The notes below the pieces were generated by a model. The model was not told the origin of the DNA. It searched no databases and saw only the letters and a program-made list of their open reading frames with translations. A DNA stretch of 64,000 nt from positions 1 through 64,000 of the forward strand of contig VTPC01001799.1 of the NCBI GenBank assembly GCA_011009095.1. The letters are read 5' to 3'. Both the position numbers and the translations under genes were made by a program. Each line of letters opens with the position of its first letter. Position 1 is the stretch's first letter. The DNA comes from Ignelater luminosus (lineage: Eukaryota; Arthropoda; Insecta; Coleoptera; Elateridae). Below are positions 53,601 through 60,720 of the stretch, piece after piece.

Positions 53601-56600
53601 TTACACGATCTTTTTTTGCATATGTAATGATCGATTATAAATTTCTTAAGCGGTCACTATTGATGAATAGTGCCTATAGCAACACAGTATAAGCAAGATG
53701 TGAAGAATGTGATTGAAATAAAATCAAAACAAAAAGAGGTGACAATAGAAAAAGTTCTAGTTGCAGTATCCGACAGAAGCAAAGAAGTTGTATAAGTTTG
53801 TCATTTAAAAAGTGATTTATGCAATCCAGAAAAGATGTTTTTATTAGTAGCAAAAAGCACCGAACAAACAGAATATTCCCTGATAACAAAATAAGCACCC
53901 GATTAAATAAGAGAAGAAAACTTTATTATTGTGGAATTTCAATCTCTTGTGCAGTTATGACGAAAAAAATAAAAAACTTTAGAGATCATTATTTTCTAAT
54001 ACTGAGTGGAAATTATTGCAGTTAGAAGCTATAACAACCTTTTTGTCTCTTAACAGCAATTAACTTTTATCTGAAACTAATTTTAATATAAAAACAATTC
54101 TTCTATTTTTTAATAAAAGGTTATTAACACTGACAGTATTATATGATAAAAGAAAATCTCTTAAATTAATTTTCTCAATGTTTACAATTTATGCTTATAC
54201 TTTTTCATATAAAACAAAATAAAAAAAATCCGACAATGCCTAAACATATCAAGAGACAAAAAGCGGAATACGAATCTTCATTTTAAAGAAAAGATTTAAC
54301 GAAGTAGAAGGAAGTTCTTGATGTGTAAAAAGCCCGTCCTTATCTTTGTTTATTTGTTCGTTTTATTTGCTAGTTGTTATACAATTTTTTGTTGTCGAAT
54401 CTAGTTTGTCCAAAAAGTTTTTTTGGAGTCTGAAAATGAATTATGGAAGTTTTTAACTTTACTACTTTCGCAGCGTTGTTTTCAGTAATTCCTGTTAGAC
54501 GTAAGTAGGGTAAAACAAATTATTTAATTAATGTCAATCTGAAAACACGATATTTATCTTATTACTAAAATAACTAGTGTAATATAATTTATAGAACCTA
54601 TATCTATACGATTAATGCATTTGCAAATTATATCATTTTGTAAATGGAATTATTATAATTAATTTTTAAGTGCAATATGTAACTAAAAGTTAAAAACAAA
54701 ATTTATAGTAACATGACCTTATTTTGCAACAAATGTTTATTAATTAACATTTTACGATTAAAATATTGTGAGCCAGTGCTTACATCAATCTAAAACTTTC
54801 CAAGAAAAAACAACGAATATAGGTCTTTAGAAGTATACACATTCTAGAAAATAATATACAGGCCGATATGTTGTAGATAGCATATAGTTTGCTTAGATAA
54901 ACCAAATATACCTTTTTTCAACTGCAGACGTGTTCAAAGGCATATTTAAGATTTTCCACATTGCATCTAAAATTACGCAAAGCAAACGAGAACTGTATTG
55001 TATTCGTTATAAACAAAACTTAACTATTTTTATTAGATTAAATTGCTCGCAACACATTTTGCATTATGAATCAAATGTAATTGCTACTTGTCAAAATTGT
55101 GTTTTCTTAAATTCCCACTTGAAATACTCTCTTAGGAATTTGCCCCTTCTCTATGAGCTTGTGTTAAAAACTGCGTTTCAACGTCTTGTCTAAAAATGCT
55201 CATAAATCGATAATTAAATTGAAAGAAATCACGTTTGTAAGACCAGAATTTGAGATGTGACTGTTCTACGTGTCTACCAAATCTGCAAATATTAGATTAC
55301 AGATAAAGCAATATTGACTTTACTAACAATGAGTTGTCTCTCCCCAGTCGTAAGGTTTGACGGTCTTAAATGATCTAGAAAGTAAAAATATCTATGAATT
55401 TCGATCACTATTCCTAACTACCTACTTTGACTACTTGTAAATCAATTTTTAATATTCTCCTATGAGTACATGCTGTTTTGAAAAAAAATCTTATATACCC
55501 AAAAAATGAGAATTTCTTAATCTTGAGCAATCATATTAGATCATTGGTCATTAACTACGACTACCTAACACAGAGAATTCTTTAGCAACCCAAAAACAGA
55601 AATTTCTGAAAGCTTGGATCATTTGCTGTTTTTTGGATAAGCTCAAGATCTTTAAAATCTGATTCTGCATTCTAAATAAATTTCTAGGGCCATAATCTAG
55701 TCGATTTAAATCAAACCCATTTCTGAGTATGACCAAAGAATACACATTCTCACAATGCCAAAAAATCTTAATTAGTTTATTGTGGATAGGACCTTAAACT
55801 CAAATGACCAGAAGACTTAAACTATCCATGTATCTCTGACCTACATTTCTTTTTATTTTAAAGAAAAGTTATCTTAAAACTCAAAAAAATGGTCAATGCT
55901 TTCTAAGAATTGGGCGCAATGAATATATAAAATAAATAAAGTTTCAATTTTTGTCGTGATAAACAATAAAGAAATTAATTTATTTTAAAATATTCATTTA
56001 ATCATTTGTCATCTATTTGTCAAAACGTATTTTTAGATACATGAATTAATATATTTCTGACAATTACATTACCATAATCCAAAGCATTTTCAACTCATCA
56101 ACTCTTCTGGTGTCAGAAGCTGGATGAACACGCTACAATATTTCTACTTCAGAAATTGAAAACAAAAGAGCGTTTTACTCTAGATGTCAACTTAATTTAT
56201 CATCGCCTATTATATCTTGACTTTTCAAATGGTAACATAAAACAAACTAGAAATTTTCAAAAACAAAAACCCTAGTCTTCTATAGTGCTATACTCTTATC
56301 TAGAGAAAAATTTGCTGTTGATTTTGTAATTTCCTTCAGTCTATTGTATCTCTTAAAAAACGCCGATTAATTGAAATTCTGCTGAGAGCATCAAACACTC
56401 TCTGATTATGCGTTCAATAGCTTTGTCAAAATCGACCTCGTTAGTTGAAAAGCTATTAAAAGTCCATTGAACTGCACAATGCGTGAATAAATCGCGGTTG
56501 CTTTTCAAGTGCTACTCGATCTTCAGTTATAATTAGTTTTTATTTCAGGAATATTTTAATTGCTTCAGAGAATAAATTGTTAAAACCAATTTTGACTTGA

Positions 56601-57135
56601 AAAAGTGCTTTTGTTGTATCAAAAATTAAGAAAATTTATAAAATATTGTACTCGAAATGGTTTAATTTTGATAGGTATACTACACTTTCTGTTATTTTTC
56701 TAGAAAATAAGAAACATAATATAAAACAAATTACTTGTCTAAGAATATCAAATTTTTGTGCTAAATTTCACTCTCCATCTCGAGAATCTAATAAACGTTT
56801 TCCCTGCATTTGTCTTTTTTCAAGATAAGCTCGGCAACCACCGTTGACACGTAGTCACAGTAGGCATAAATAAACCAGACGTCTCCAAGGATTAATTTTA
56901 CCCTTCACCTCTACTCTTTTCTCTACAGAAGGTAAACGTCCGAATTATAGCGTAAAAACAAGGAGACCTAGCACCAACTATAAAAAAATGAACTAGAATT
57001 TACCTCGTTGAATCGTTTAATTAAAGTGGCTACGGACGATCTGGTGGAGGAGTTACCGGGTAAACTTTCGGCAGCAGTTCCTGTGGCTCCCCCCAAGTCC
57101 AAGGTCACCTGGCGTAGGTAATCGATTGGTGGAAC
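12570..57135 (-). CDS. PLCE1: Phospholipase C epsilon (PLCE1-like), 3' 18 exons
   Basis: Minus-strand gene; exons in 5' to 3' order: 57004-57135, 42301-42446, 29090-29387, 24149-24327, 23809-23995, 23460-23755, 18365-18562, 18151-18304, 17863-17997, 17621-17808, 17451-17567, 17030-17390, 16735-16962, 16451-16675, 15452-15627, 14949-15082, 14716-14885, 12570-14660. All introns are GT-AG, phases agree and the sum is 1805 codons with stop. Domain order is RasGEF, PH-like, EF-hand, PLC X, acidic linker, PLC Y, C2, RA1, RA2. Among PLCs only the epsilon class combines RasGEF and RA domains. The enzyme cleaves PIP2 to IP3 and diacylglycerol at membranes and is driven by Ras/Rap and Rho. The X and Y halves keep the catalytic residues. 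The 5' end lies outside the window, because the first exon seen begins with a splice acceptor. Very long introns (12.9 and 14.6 kb) are packed with transposons. Confidence 0.95.
14716..15627 (-). CDS. PLCE1: PLCE exons 15-17: end of X, acidic X-Y linker, start of Y
   Basis: Three exons (15452-15627, 14949-15082, 14716-14885). The first ends the X half ([20 protein letters not shown]). The second is the linker: serine-rich, then a strongly acidic run with 12 Asp/Glu among 16 residues ([16 protein letters not shown]). The third enters the Y half ([11 protein letters not shown]). In PLC enzymes an acidic X-Y linker is known to block the active site until the enzyme sits at a membrane, so autoinhibition is likely conserved here. 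Confidence 0.93.
15911..16285. mobile_element. MITE of about 375 bp in a PLCE intron
   Basis: The left end gatttatactttctgcccc...atcacggtccgg...cgtcaag is mirrored by the right end cttgaccgtggccgg...gaccgaaagtatggatc. This gives imperfect terminal inverted repeats of about 42 bases. It has no coding capacity. It lies between exons 16451-16675 and 15452-15627. Family not determined. Confidence 0.65.
16451..16962 (-). CDS. PLCE1: PLCE exons 13-14: catalytic X box
   Basis: Two exons (16735-16962 and 16451-16675), both phase 0. Conserved catalytic motifs are all present: [12 protein letters not shown] (His and Asn; residues 853-854 of the traced product), [12 protein letters not shown] (Glu 883, Asp 885), YHGHTFTT (His 898) and ILSIENHCS (Glu 932). 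These match the two general acid/base histidines and the calcium ligands defined for PLC-delta1. The enzyme is therefore predicted to be active. Confidence 0.95.
17030..18562 (-). CDS. PLCE1: PLCE exons 7-12: PH to EF-hand region
   Basis: Six closely spaced exons (18365-18562, 18151-18304, 17863-17997, 17621-17808, 17451-17567, 17030-17390), a compact block unlike the 5' part of the gene. The products include [40 protein letters not shown], a serine/histidine-rich linker (about residues 576-637), then [20 protein letters not shown] and the EF-hand-like part with [20 protein letters not shown]. No canonical calcium-binding loop is obvious, so the EF-hands are probably structural, as in other PLCs. 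Confidence 0.92.
18702..19259 (+). CDS. Nested single-exon coiled-coil protein, 185 aa
   Basis: An uninterrupted 185-codon ORF on the strand opposite to PLCE, wholly inside one PLCE intron. Only the first 10 and last few residues lack coiled-coil character; the rest is Lys/Glu-rich with regular hydrophobic spacing (for example [20 protein letters not shown] and [20 protein letters not shown]). There is no signal peptide or membrane segment. I do not recognise a family. Short coiled-coil proteins of this shape include centrosome, kinetochore and synaptonemal parts, but nothing here decides. The start is the first ATG after an in-frame stop context (acatcATGactgac). An AATAAA follows at 19491-19496. 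The lack of introns would fit a retrocopy or a small nested gene. That it stayed open in 33%-GC DNA argues for selection. Confidence 0.7.
   Translation: MTDIFTKLSEITKNEEKEREEQNKLLEISTKINILKREIRENEIKIAVSEKERVTLTRERNDLKIQADLQQKQLDILKCNMTKQLKLLQEERNRLDEIQEGIWEKMKEFINRENCQNQKTEKEMTKIKDFIKIRFANNENQKVKNENIKLEGEIYGLELFKKFQEKQINQVKKYLTLFQQTATKP
20288..20392. repeat. Short palindromic MITE-like repeat, copy 2
   Basis: Shares the core aaaaaactcctgattggtag and the outer gtccac/gtggac inverted ends with the copy at 299-392. Inner parts have diverged. It lies in the same PLCE intron as the nested coiled-coil gene. Confidence 0.5.
23460..24327 (-). CDS. PLCE1: PLCE exons 4-6: end of GEF part and PH-like region
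   Basis: Three exons (24149-24327, 23809-23995, 23460-23755). The first gives [20 protein letters not shown] and [20 protein letters not shown], a strongly conserved PLC-epsilon block. The second gives the [20 protein letters not shown] block and the third [17 protein letters not shown] followed by [14 protein letters not shown], which I read as the PH-like module. A proline/glycine stretch (PTPPGGPRG) lies between. Confidence 0.93.
25460..25835. repeat. Large inverted repeat, arms about 175 bp, 23-base loop
   Basis: The left arm 25460-25634 and right arm 25658-25835 are reverse complements over nearly their whole length, with scattered mismatches and small gaps. They match best in the inner 75 bases (for example gatttttatatgtacctgtt against aacaggtacatataaaaatc). 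The transcript would fold into a hairpin of about 370 bases. It lies in the PLCE intron 24328-29089. It has no long ORF on either strand. It could be a foldback MITE, an inverted duplication or a hairpin RNA locus. Confidence 0.8.
25890..26340 (+). pseudogene. DD41D-type Tc1/mariner fragment, copy 1
   Basis: Positions 26168-26321 read [20 protein letters not shown] and [20 protein letters not shown], the catalytic second half of a Tc1/mariner transposase. The catalytic Asp pair is 40 residues apart because the usual proline of SPDLTP is missing. Intact relatives would have 41, so it belongs to the DD41D (rosa-like) group. The left flank shares with copy 2 a gacgtcatc...ttttttaatgg...aacccc block, taken to be the family's leader. 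The N-terminal two thirds are absent. Confidence 0.7.
26460..27945 (+). pseudogene. DD41D-type Tc1/mariner copy 2 (broken)
   Basis: The leader block gatgacgtcatcactcatca precedes remains of the N-terminus ([10 protein letters not shown]). The longest open piece, 27044-27535, gives [40 protein letters not shown] and [20 protein letters not shown]. It contains the first catalytic Asp region (FSDKATF; the usual Glu is Lys). Further pieces follow in shifted frames ([28 protein letters not shown], then SPDLAP*DFF). Several frameshifts and stops make it inactive. It ends without a visible terminal repeat. Confidence 0.75.
28048..28152 (+). repeat. Five tandem 21-bp units
   Basis: Five consecutive units of exactly 21 bases, of form ttgattgttcccaatttgaaa with substitutions. 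They lie just after the end of the broken DD41D copy. The length keeps frame, so plus-strand reading gives a seven-residue repeat ([28 protein letters not shown]). I do not think it is a gene. Confidence 0.8.
29090..29387 (-). CDS. PLCE1: PLCE exon, end of RasGEF domain
   Basis: 298 bases, phase 2 to phase 0. It encodes [20 protein letters not shown], then [20 protein letters not shown] and a variable tail, typical of the RasGEF C-terminal half (V-PFFG-FL-DL). The donor used here, after QRQV, joins in frame to [12 protein letters not shown] of the next exon. A second possible GT four bases downstream would break the frame. Confidence 0.92.
32330..32480 (-). pseudogene. LINE endonuclease fragment, copy 1
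   Basis: The minus-strand reading includes [20 protein letters not shown], the start of an AP-endonuclease domain of a jockey/CR1-type non-LTR element (the ...YDII.LTETWL motif). The same stretch exists at 39925-40180 in the same orientation. Short and degenerate. Confidence 0.55.
33461..34711 (-). mobile_element. Mariner element, mauritiana (Mos1) subfamily, defective
   Basis: Ends share 25 identical bases (aggtgtatacctatgaaatgagact). The right end completes the Mos1-like ccaggtgta and is followed by TA at 34712-34713. The left outermost bases have drifted. The transposase lies on the minus strand in pieces. The N-terminal part, 34541-34052, gives [20 protein letters not shown] and [14 protein letters not shown]; the middle gives [20 protein letters not shown]; the C-terminal part, ending at 33534, gives [40 protein letters not shown] and [11 protein letters not shown]. 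The residues after HRIVTG (DEKW in Mos1, with the first catalytic Asp) are lost in a short deletion that shifts the frame. A second frame change follows near 34043. The later two catalytic Asp residues remain. Not autonomous, but its well-matched ends could serve as substrate. Confidence 0.93.
35399..35548 (+). other. GC-rich island with a hydrophobic small ORF
   Basis: In the middle of a very AT-rich intron, about 35385-35535 is near 50% GC. The frame is open from 35399 to the TAA at 35546-35548. From ATG at 35480 it gives 22 residues, [20 protein letters not shown] plus VI, a single membrane helix. Upstream in frame lie 27 more open codons with a basic patch (GGRKKP). It could be a micropeptide gene on the strand opposite to PLCE, the last exon of an unseen spliced gene, or chance. 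No family recognised. Confidence 0.3.
37715..39637 (+). mobile_element. TIR-bracketed composite containing a broken LINE
   Basis: The left end (tagggtgtcccgtgatatat...) and the reverse complement of the right end (caggctgtcccgtgacatac...) match imperfectly over about 39 bases, with TA outside both. This looks like a DNA transposon frame of 1.9 kb. Inside, from about 38450, are degraded pieces of a plus-strand reverse transcriptase: [28 protein letters not shown] (the YADD box as YADE), [13 protein letters not shown], then the C-terminal [14 protein letters not shown]. Between 37970 and 38260 lies an unrelated GC-richer block. The LINE is disrupted by several stops and frameshifts. The simplest reading is a LINE fragment inside a non-autonomous DNA element. 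Confidence 0.6.
39707..39844. mobile_element. 138-bp MITE with TA target duplication
   Basis: The left end cagggtgattcacgacatgt and the reverse complement of the right end cagagtgattcgctagatgt match over about 28 bases with few differences. TA flanks both sides (39705-39706 and 39845-39846). Ends and target fit the Tc1/mariner superfamily. Confidence 0.75.
39925..40180 (-). pseudogene. LINE endonuclease fragment, copy 2
   Basis: Minus-strand ORF of 81 codons with [34 protein letters not shown] and a GKGVLTAL remnant. These are the start of an AP-endonuclease domain of a jockey/CR1-type LINE. The rest of the element is missing; a MITE (39707-39844) lies where ORF2 should go on. Confidence 0.6.
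40770..41030. repeat. Inverted repeat with GIY-YIG-like coding in both arms
   Basis: The left arm (about 40825-40897) and right arm (about 40950-41025) are inverted copies sharing gtaacgagtgtc and cttgaaacggaaaac. Read outward to centre, both arms encode a similar peptide (NECPKS...LKRKTYICY and NECLRS...LKRKTYVCY). The left arm is preceded by [19 protein letters not shown]. This resembles the start of the GIY-YIG endonuclease of Penelope-like retroelements. Tentative. Confidence 0.35.
42301..42446 (-). CDS. PLCE1: PLCE exon, RasGEF core
   Basis: 146 bases, phase 0 to phase 2. It encodes [20 protein letters not shown], then [20 protein letters not shown] and MEIIAGLK. This is the CDC25-homology signature (WV...IL..P....R......I.VA....I.NFN..M.I..GL) in its PLC-epsilon form. 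It sits alone between two introns of more than 12 kb. Confidence 0.93.
44025..44335. repeat. Unclassified dispersed repeat, copy A
   Basis: Shares long similarity with 53195-53640: cccaatggataagaagagct, acataatacaaaataacaga, gttaatcaaac, cgtatatatcacttttacac and a closing gaagatcggtcgattacatg. The two copies differ by many substitutions and small gaps, so they are old. There is no coding content and no clear terminal inverted repeats. Confidence 0.6.
44363..44620. repeat. hAT-like 5' end fragment
   Basis: Begins with cagggccggcttcagac and continues with cctcagggcgcac..gagggcgcac, the style of hAT transposon termini (CAGGGCCGGC...). A C10-type run occurs at 44486. No transposase and no matching opposite end were seen, so this is probably a truncated copy. 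Confidence 0.4.
44896..45905 (-). pseudogene. Decayed coding-like stretch of unknown family
   Basis: On the minus strand several open pieces with protein-like composition follow one another in order: [20 protein letters not shown] (about 45880-45760), [20 protein letters not shown] (about 45665-45600), [20 protein letters not shown] (about 45390-45330) and a 79-codon ORF at 44896-45135. They are separated by interruptions and I cannot join them to a named family. It is most likely an old mobile-element or pseudogene remnant. Confidence 0.3.
46280..46441 (-). repeat. Tigger/pogo-like transposon end
   Basis: Read on the minus strand from 46441 it starts cagtgaaactttgataactc, then repeats motifs of the type ttgattgctcgaag and acttgaattttgataacttg. 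TA follows at 46442-46443. This is the character of Tigger/pogo-type termini. The other end was not found. Confidence 0.45.
49907..51036 (+). pseudogene. DD41D-type Tc1/mariner copy 3 (broken)
   Basis: The N-terminal piece has [20 protein letters not shown] (helix-turn-helix region). Then come [40 protein letters not shown] (first catalytic Asp) and [10 protein letters not shown]. Next, 50533-50892 gives [20 protein letters not shown] and [10 protein letters not shown], where the last two catalytic Asp residues are 41 apart by my count. The end has [15 protein letters not shown]. Stops and frame changes interrupt it. It is related to, but clearly diverged from, the copies at 26-28 kb. No terminal repeats recognised. 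Confidence 0.8.
51866..53170 (+). mobile_element. Complete-looking ITmD37E transposon
   Basis: 1,305 bp. The terminal inverted repeats are 26 bases with one mismatch (aggactgtatcgttaattat...). TA duplications sit exactly at 51864-51865 and 53171-53172. It contains one undisturbed transposase gene with a 153-base leader, a 135-base trailer and an AATAAA at 53062-53067. All parts needed for self-mobilisation appear present. It inserted into the PLCE intron close to an older repeat (53195-53640). Confidence 0.92.
52019..53035 (+). CDS. Tc1/mariner (ITmD37E) transposase, intact, 338 aa
   Basis: Full-length ORF starting at the only ATG that follows the leader (aaaATGaaagg) and ending TAA. The N-terminal 110 residues hold two helix-turn-helix units ([40 protein letters not shown]) separated by a GRGRKPG hook, the usual paired-like DNA-binding arrangement. 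The catalytic core has [12 protein letters not shown] (first Asp), [11 protein letters not shown] (second Asp) and [19 protein letters not shown] with the acid 37 residues after the second Asp. That spacing defines the DD37E group, first described from mosquitoes. Basic clusters (KKQKQPKR) could serve as nuclear signals. No interruptions were seen, so activity is plausible. Confidence 0.93.
   Translation: MKGLSAEKQSLIVSRYYNEKGMTMRKLTKEEGVSVHAVQNAINRLGKHFTLNDLPGRGRKPGASSLYLDKKICKKFTTNKELSVRDCAKKCGTSIGMVQRAKKRNGFKTYKKQKQPKRSSIQASSVKSRARKLYEQVLCKKNQCIIMDDETYVKLDYKTLPGAQYYTVKQGPEVSNADKSIFCEKFGKKILVWQAICQCGMKSTPFFTQQTLSAEIYRKECLQKKIADTNSKARGSSIFWPDLASCHYATPVLEWYLQHNVPFVDNTMNPPNCPEIRPIERFWALLKRNLQKKTVRPAENVEQFKRDWNRIAKAVGLSVVQNLMQHIKSTVRELGKTI
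53195..53640. repeat. Unclassified dispersed repeat, copy B
   Basis: Counterpart of 44025-44335 in the same orientation, longer at the right side by an insertion around 53440-53560. It begins some 25 bases after the ITmD37E end. Shared pieces include aacagagttaatcaaac, cataaataagtaa and the closing aagaccgctcggttacacga. Confidence 0.6.
57004..57135 (-). CDS. PLCE1: PLCE exon, start of RasGEF part
   Basis: A 44-codon exon bounded by CTAG|GTTCC and GAG|GTAAAT on the minus strand, phase 0 at both ends. It reads [20 protein letters not shown]... and ends ...[11 protein letters not shown], which runs directly into VSAWVTQLI of the next exon 14.6 kb away. That is the usual RasGEF motif around RFN-vSxWV. 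It is the most 5' exon I can support. More exons must exist beyond 64000. Confidence 0.85.
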
Positions 57136-59318
57136 CTAGAACAAAGTATTCTTTGAGTGATGAATCAAAACATTGTAGTATCAGAAATTTCATTGTGACT
57201 AAGTGACAAATTAGTCAAGTTTCAGTTGCGTTGACTTTATTAGGAAAAGTTTTGAGTGGCGGTCGATATTAACGAGAAAGCTGATATTTAAAGCTTTCTA
57301 GAAAGTTTTTTTCTTTGAAATCCTCGCTACAGAGAAATTAGGGAGGAAGTTAGTTATAAATACAATAGATGTATAAAAAAATAAAAGATTTGAATTATTT
57401 GGATTTGCCTAAAGTTTCGTTTGAAAAGAAAATGTTCTCATTACCTTTCAATTTGATGGCAAAAGCAAAACCGAAAAATATAAACTTTTATTTGAACTTT
57501 GAAATGTATGTTTTAATTTTCAATCGTATGTAGGAAAAGCGTTGTAGCTATTATTACTAATGAATATATTTGTAAAGAAAAAGAAGGACTTTTATTGAAT
57601 TATGAAATAAATTTAAAATTAAAATTATATAGAAACCGAACCATTAAGGTTCTCATGTAATCTTTTATAAAAAAATAAAAAATTTATTGTAATTGGATCT
57701 GCACATTAAAGATAGAGTGGTAGGTAATAATTTAATGTTCGTTTCTACATTAATATATGTAACACACGTGGTAAGCTTTCAGTGTTACGTTAGATCAATG
57801 ATTCTGAGCATTTCTGGACGGCAGCATATTTCGTCCTTTCAAGCTTTTGAGCGATATACCTGATCAAATAAAAAACACATTTAATATCCCGGTCGAAAAA
57901 ACTGAAGAAATGGACTAGCATCTCCTTCATTCTTGATCCAGTAGCAGATCTACTATGAAATTAGTGAAACTTTAAGTCTCAAGCCCCTACATAATAGTGG
58001 TCCCGTTAACACTAGATTCTATTATACAGAAAGTCTAGAAAATCGATAACTAGGACATCTCAATAATATGATTTGCTGCAAATATACTTTGAAAAAAGTT
58101 CACATCCTTCTACTACCCTTTTACAATTTTTATTTTAGCTCCCCAAAGTTAGCCAATGATGATTCAAGTGTCAAATTCCTTAAACTTCTCCTGTAACATC
58201 TTTTACATCTATCCCCAATTAGTTTTCCTGTTGCTTTTTAATTATCGTGGGAATAACTCCCCGAGGTTGAGTCTGAAATTAATTTATGTTATTGAAAATT
58301 AATCGAACAATGAGAAGAAGAAATTTTGCGAAAAACCAGAGCTGGTCGTTGGCTTGATTCTAAGGTAGAATATTTACGGAGAGGTGCTGTTAGAGTTACT
58401 TTCAAGAGACTAGAATGTAAATTCATAATGTTATTGTGGATAGTTATTACAGAAATCAAAAATTGCTATAGCTATACCATACAAACTCTACATGTAGTTC
58501 GTCATACAGCTTCAACCTTACATCATCAAATTGTATTATTATGAAAATGGGGCTTTCTATTATTAAATCCTGTAAAGGGCAAGATCTCTATCTTTGAATT
58601 GCAGCATTGAGCGGTTGAGAACTGGTGGTCAAAGATAACTGAAAATAATGAAATGATATTATTGTTGGTTCTTTATTTAGTTCATTAACTAATCTACAAA
58701 AATATCAAAAAAGGCTCAATACTTTCTGATTATTTCAATACCTCAAGCACGTATCATGATACCTTATGGTCTCGAGCAAATTATCCATTTTTCCATAATT
58801 TATTAATTTAAGAGTTTAAGACGATGGAAAATTATTTTCCATCTAACCACAGTCAGCTCCATCGTGAAGGAAATTGATTACTTATCTACCCATTATTTTA
58901 TGTGATGATGAAGGTTATAATGTAGGAATCAAATGTAGAAAAAAATTTTATGTATATTCTTGTTATGTTGTTTAAACAAATTTAGATTTTCTTTCTTCTG
59001 ATTTTCCAAATATTGTATTATAAAATTACCAGGTCAATAGACTGGAACTATATCCTTCTTAGCATTTGCACATATAGTGCCACATTTTCCCGTAATGTAG
59101 ACTGATGGGCGATGCTAACAAGCTTCTATCTTATTGTATTTAGGAACAAATACATATCTACTCAGAAATCGGTTTTTTACGCGTCCCATCATTATCACAA
59201 TTGTGGTTATAAAACTTATATTATGCGTTCCACTAAACTTAAAAACCACCTTTCAAATATCATTAAACAATTATAGGGGTAGCACTGCAGTTTTACAATT
59301 TTAGGTAGTAAGATTCTA

Positions 59319-60481
59319 CGAGGGTTGCTATTTATGTACCCGGAATAATCAATAAAAACAAATTTTTGTCATTGAAAATGGCTTTATTGTTTTTCAAAAT
59401 ATTCTCCGCAATGATCGATACACTTCTGCATACGTGTGAACCAATTTTTATAGCGCATTCCCCATTCCGATTGAAGTATTTCCAAAACATGCATTTTGAA
59501 CGCATCAACCGCTTCTGCTGACGTCGAAAATCGTTGACCACGTAGTTTCTTTTTCACGAAAAAGAACAAAAGAAAAATAATTGGGTGCCAAATCAGGACA
59601 ATTTGATGTTGAAATGTTTGGGCCAATGTGTGAGAGCTCGCATTGTCGTGGTGAAGGATGATCCTACGTCGCTGGTTGTTTTTTTCTTATTTCTCCAAGC
59701 ATTTCTGGCAAACAAGTGGTTGTATACCATTCAGAAATGACCTCTCAAAAAACAGGCGACTATTTGCTTCGAAGTGCTTCTTACTCAAACAACTTTTGTT
59801 GGGTTCAAATGTATGAAGTCGACTACTGTTTAGTTTCGGGTTCATACGCATAGATCCAAGATTCGTCACCTGTGTACATGTTATACACGGCTTTTGACGC
59901 ACCACAATTAAATTTTCTGAGTATTCCTTTGCATCAATGGATACGAGTGTTTTTTCGAACGAATGCCAAATTATGCGGAATCCAACGCAAACAAATCTTT
60001 TTCACGGCTAAATGTTCATCTTGTGTATGCTTGTTATACTAACGCCCAGGGATACCCCAACCTCACGGTATGTCACATGACGATTTTGCATTATCAGTTT
60101 GCCCACAGTAGCGATGTTTTCTGGCACAACCACCAATTTTGGACAACCTTCTTTAAATTTGTCCGTGAGCGAACGACGCGACGGCCACGATTGAATGCAG
60201 TAAACTAGTGATATATAGTGGTTTTAGAAGGCGCTGCATCGCCAAAAGTCGAAGTGGGTTGATCTATATACTGTTGCTGAGATAATCCCCGTCGAAAGTC
60301 GAAGGTAATCATCGCTCGAAAATTTTCACGAGTTAATTCCATTTTTTGACTGAGATGAAATTTTCAAGTCACTGTAAACAACGCAAATAGCGTCCGTATG
60401 ACGTCTACCAATCTACCAAGATTCTGTAATAGAAACAGTCACATCTTTCTCTTGATTGTGTATTGCTAGGCGGGACCCTCT
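59319..60481 (-). pseudogene. Decayed mariner element
   Basis: The left end tacgagggttgctatttatg starts with TA at 59317-59318. The right end is uncertain (about 60450-60481). On the minus strand the start of a mariner transposase is clear near 60342: MELTRENFRAMITFDFRRGL, then SQQQYIDQPTSTFGDAAPSK. The other end is also clear: KKKLRGQRFSTSAEAVDAFK and RMQKCIDHCGEYFEKQ, with the stop near 59380. In between, WTFEPNPTK and similar pieces occur in several frames, and the SPDLAPNDFF box is scrambled. Many frameshifts and stops make it an old, dead copy of a mariner type common in insects. Confidence 0.85.
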
Positions 60482-60720
60482 ATGAGGTTACTTTCCCGTG
60501 CGTGATACTGTGTGATGGACGCAGCTATTTTTTGGGACTGTATGGAGAGCATCGTCGTTATCATTCTCCTGATACTAACGTATCGGTGTGGGGTCTTATT
60601 TGAGGCTATTCTCCGGTGTGCAGTACTGCCGCTGTGGTGGATACTTGTGAATTCTTATTGGGCGCGGAGGATCATCATCGTCTCACTATCTGTCTCATTG
60701 GTGGTGTAAACGAGGTTGGA
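60482..60720. repeat. GC-richer block with degenerate 117-bp duplication
   Basis: Two units (about 60482-60600 and 60601-60716) align loosely: gaggttactttcccgtgcgt against gaggctattctccggtgtgc, and gcatcgtcgtta against atcatcatcgtctca. It borders the decayed mariner. An AATAAA lies about 130 bases to the right, at 60846-60851. It could be part of an old retroelement terminus; unclassified. Confidence 0.35.

Larger units (their letters stand above)
42447..57003. other. PLCE intron of 14.6 kb, transposon-rich
   Basis: Holds two copies of an unclassified repeat (44025-44335, 53195-53640), a hAT end fragment, a decayed coding-like stretch (44896-45905, minus), a Tigger/pogo-like end (46280-46441), a DD41D copy (49907-51036) and the intact ITmD37E (51866-53170). 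Around 43590-44011 several pieces share aagtgaga and gtaaaaagaac motifs and may be overlapping MITEs. I see nothing supportable in 46800-49900 and 54100-57000. Confidence 0.6.
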
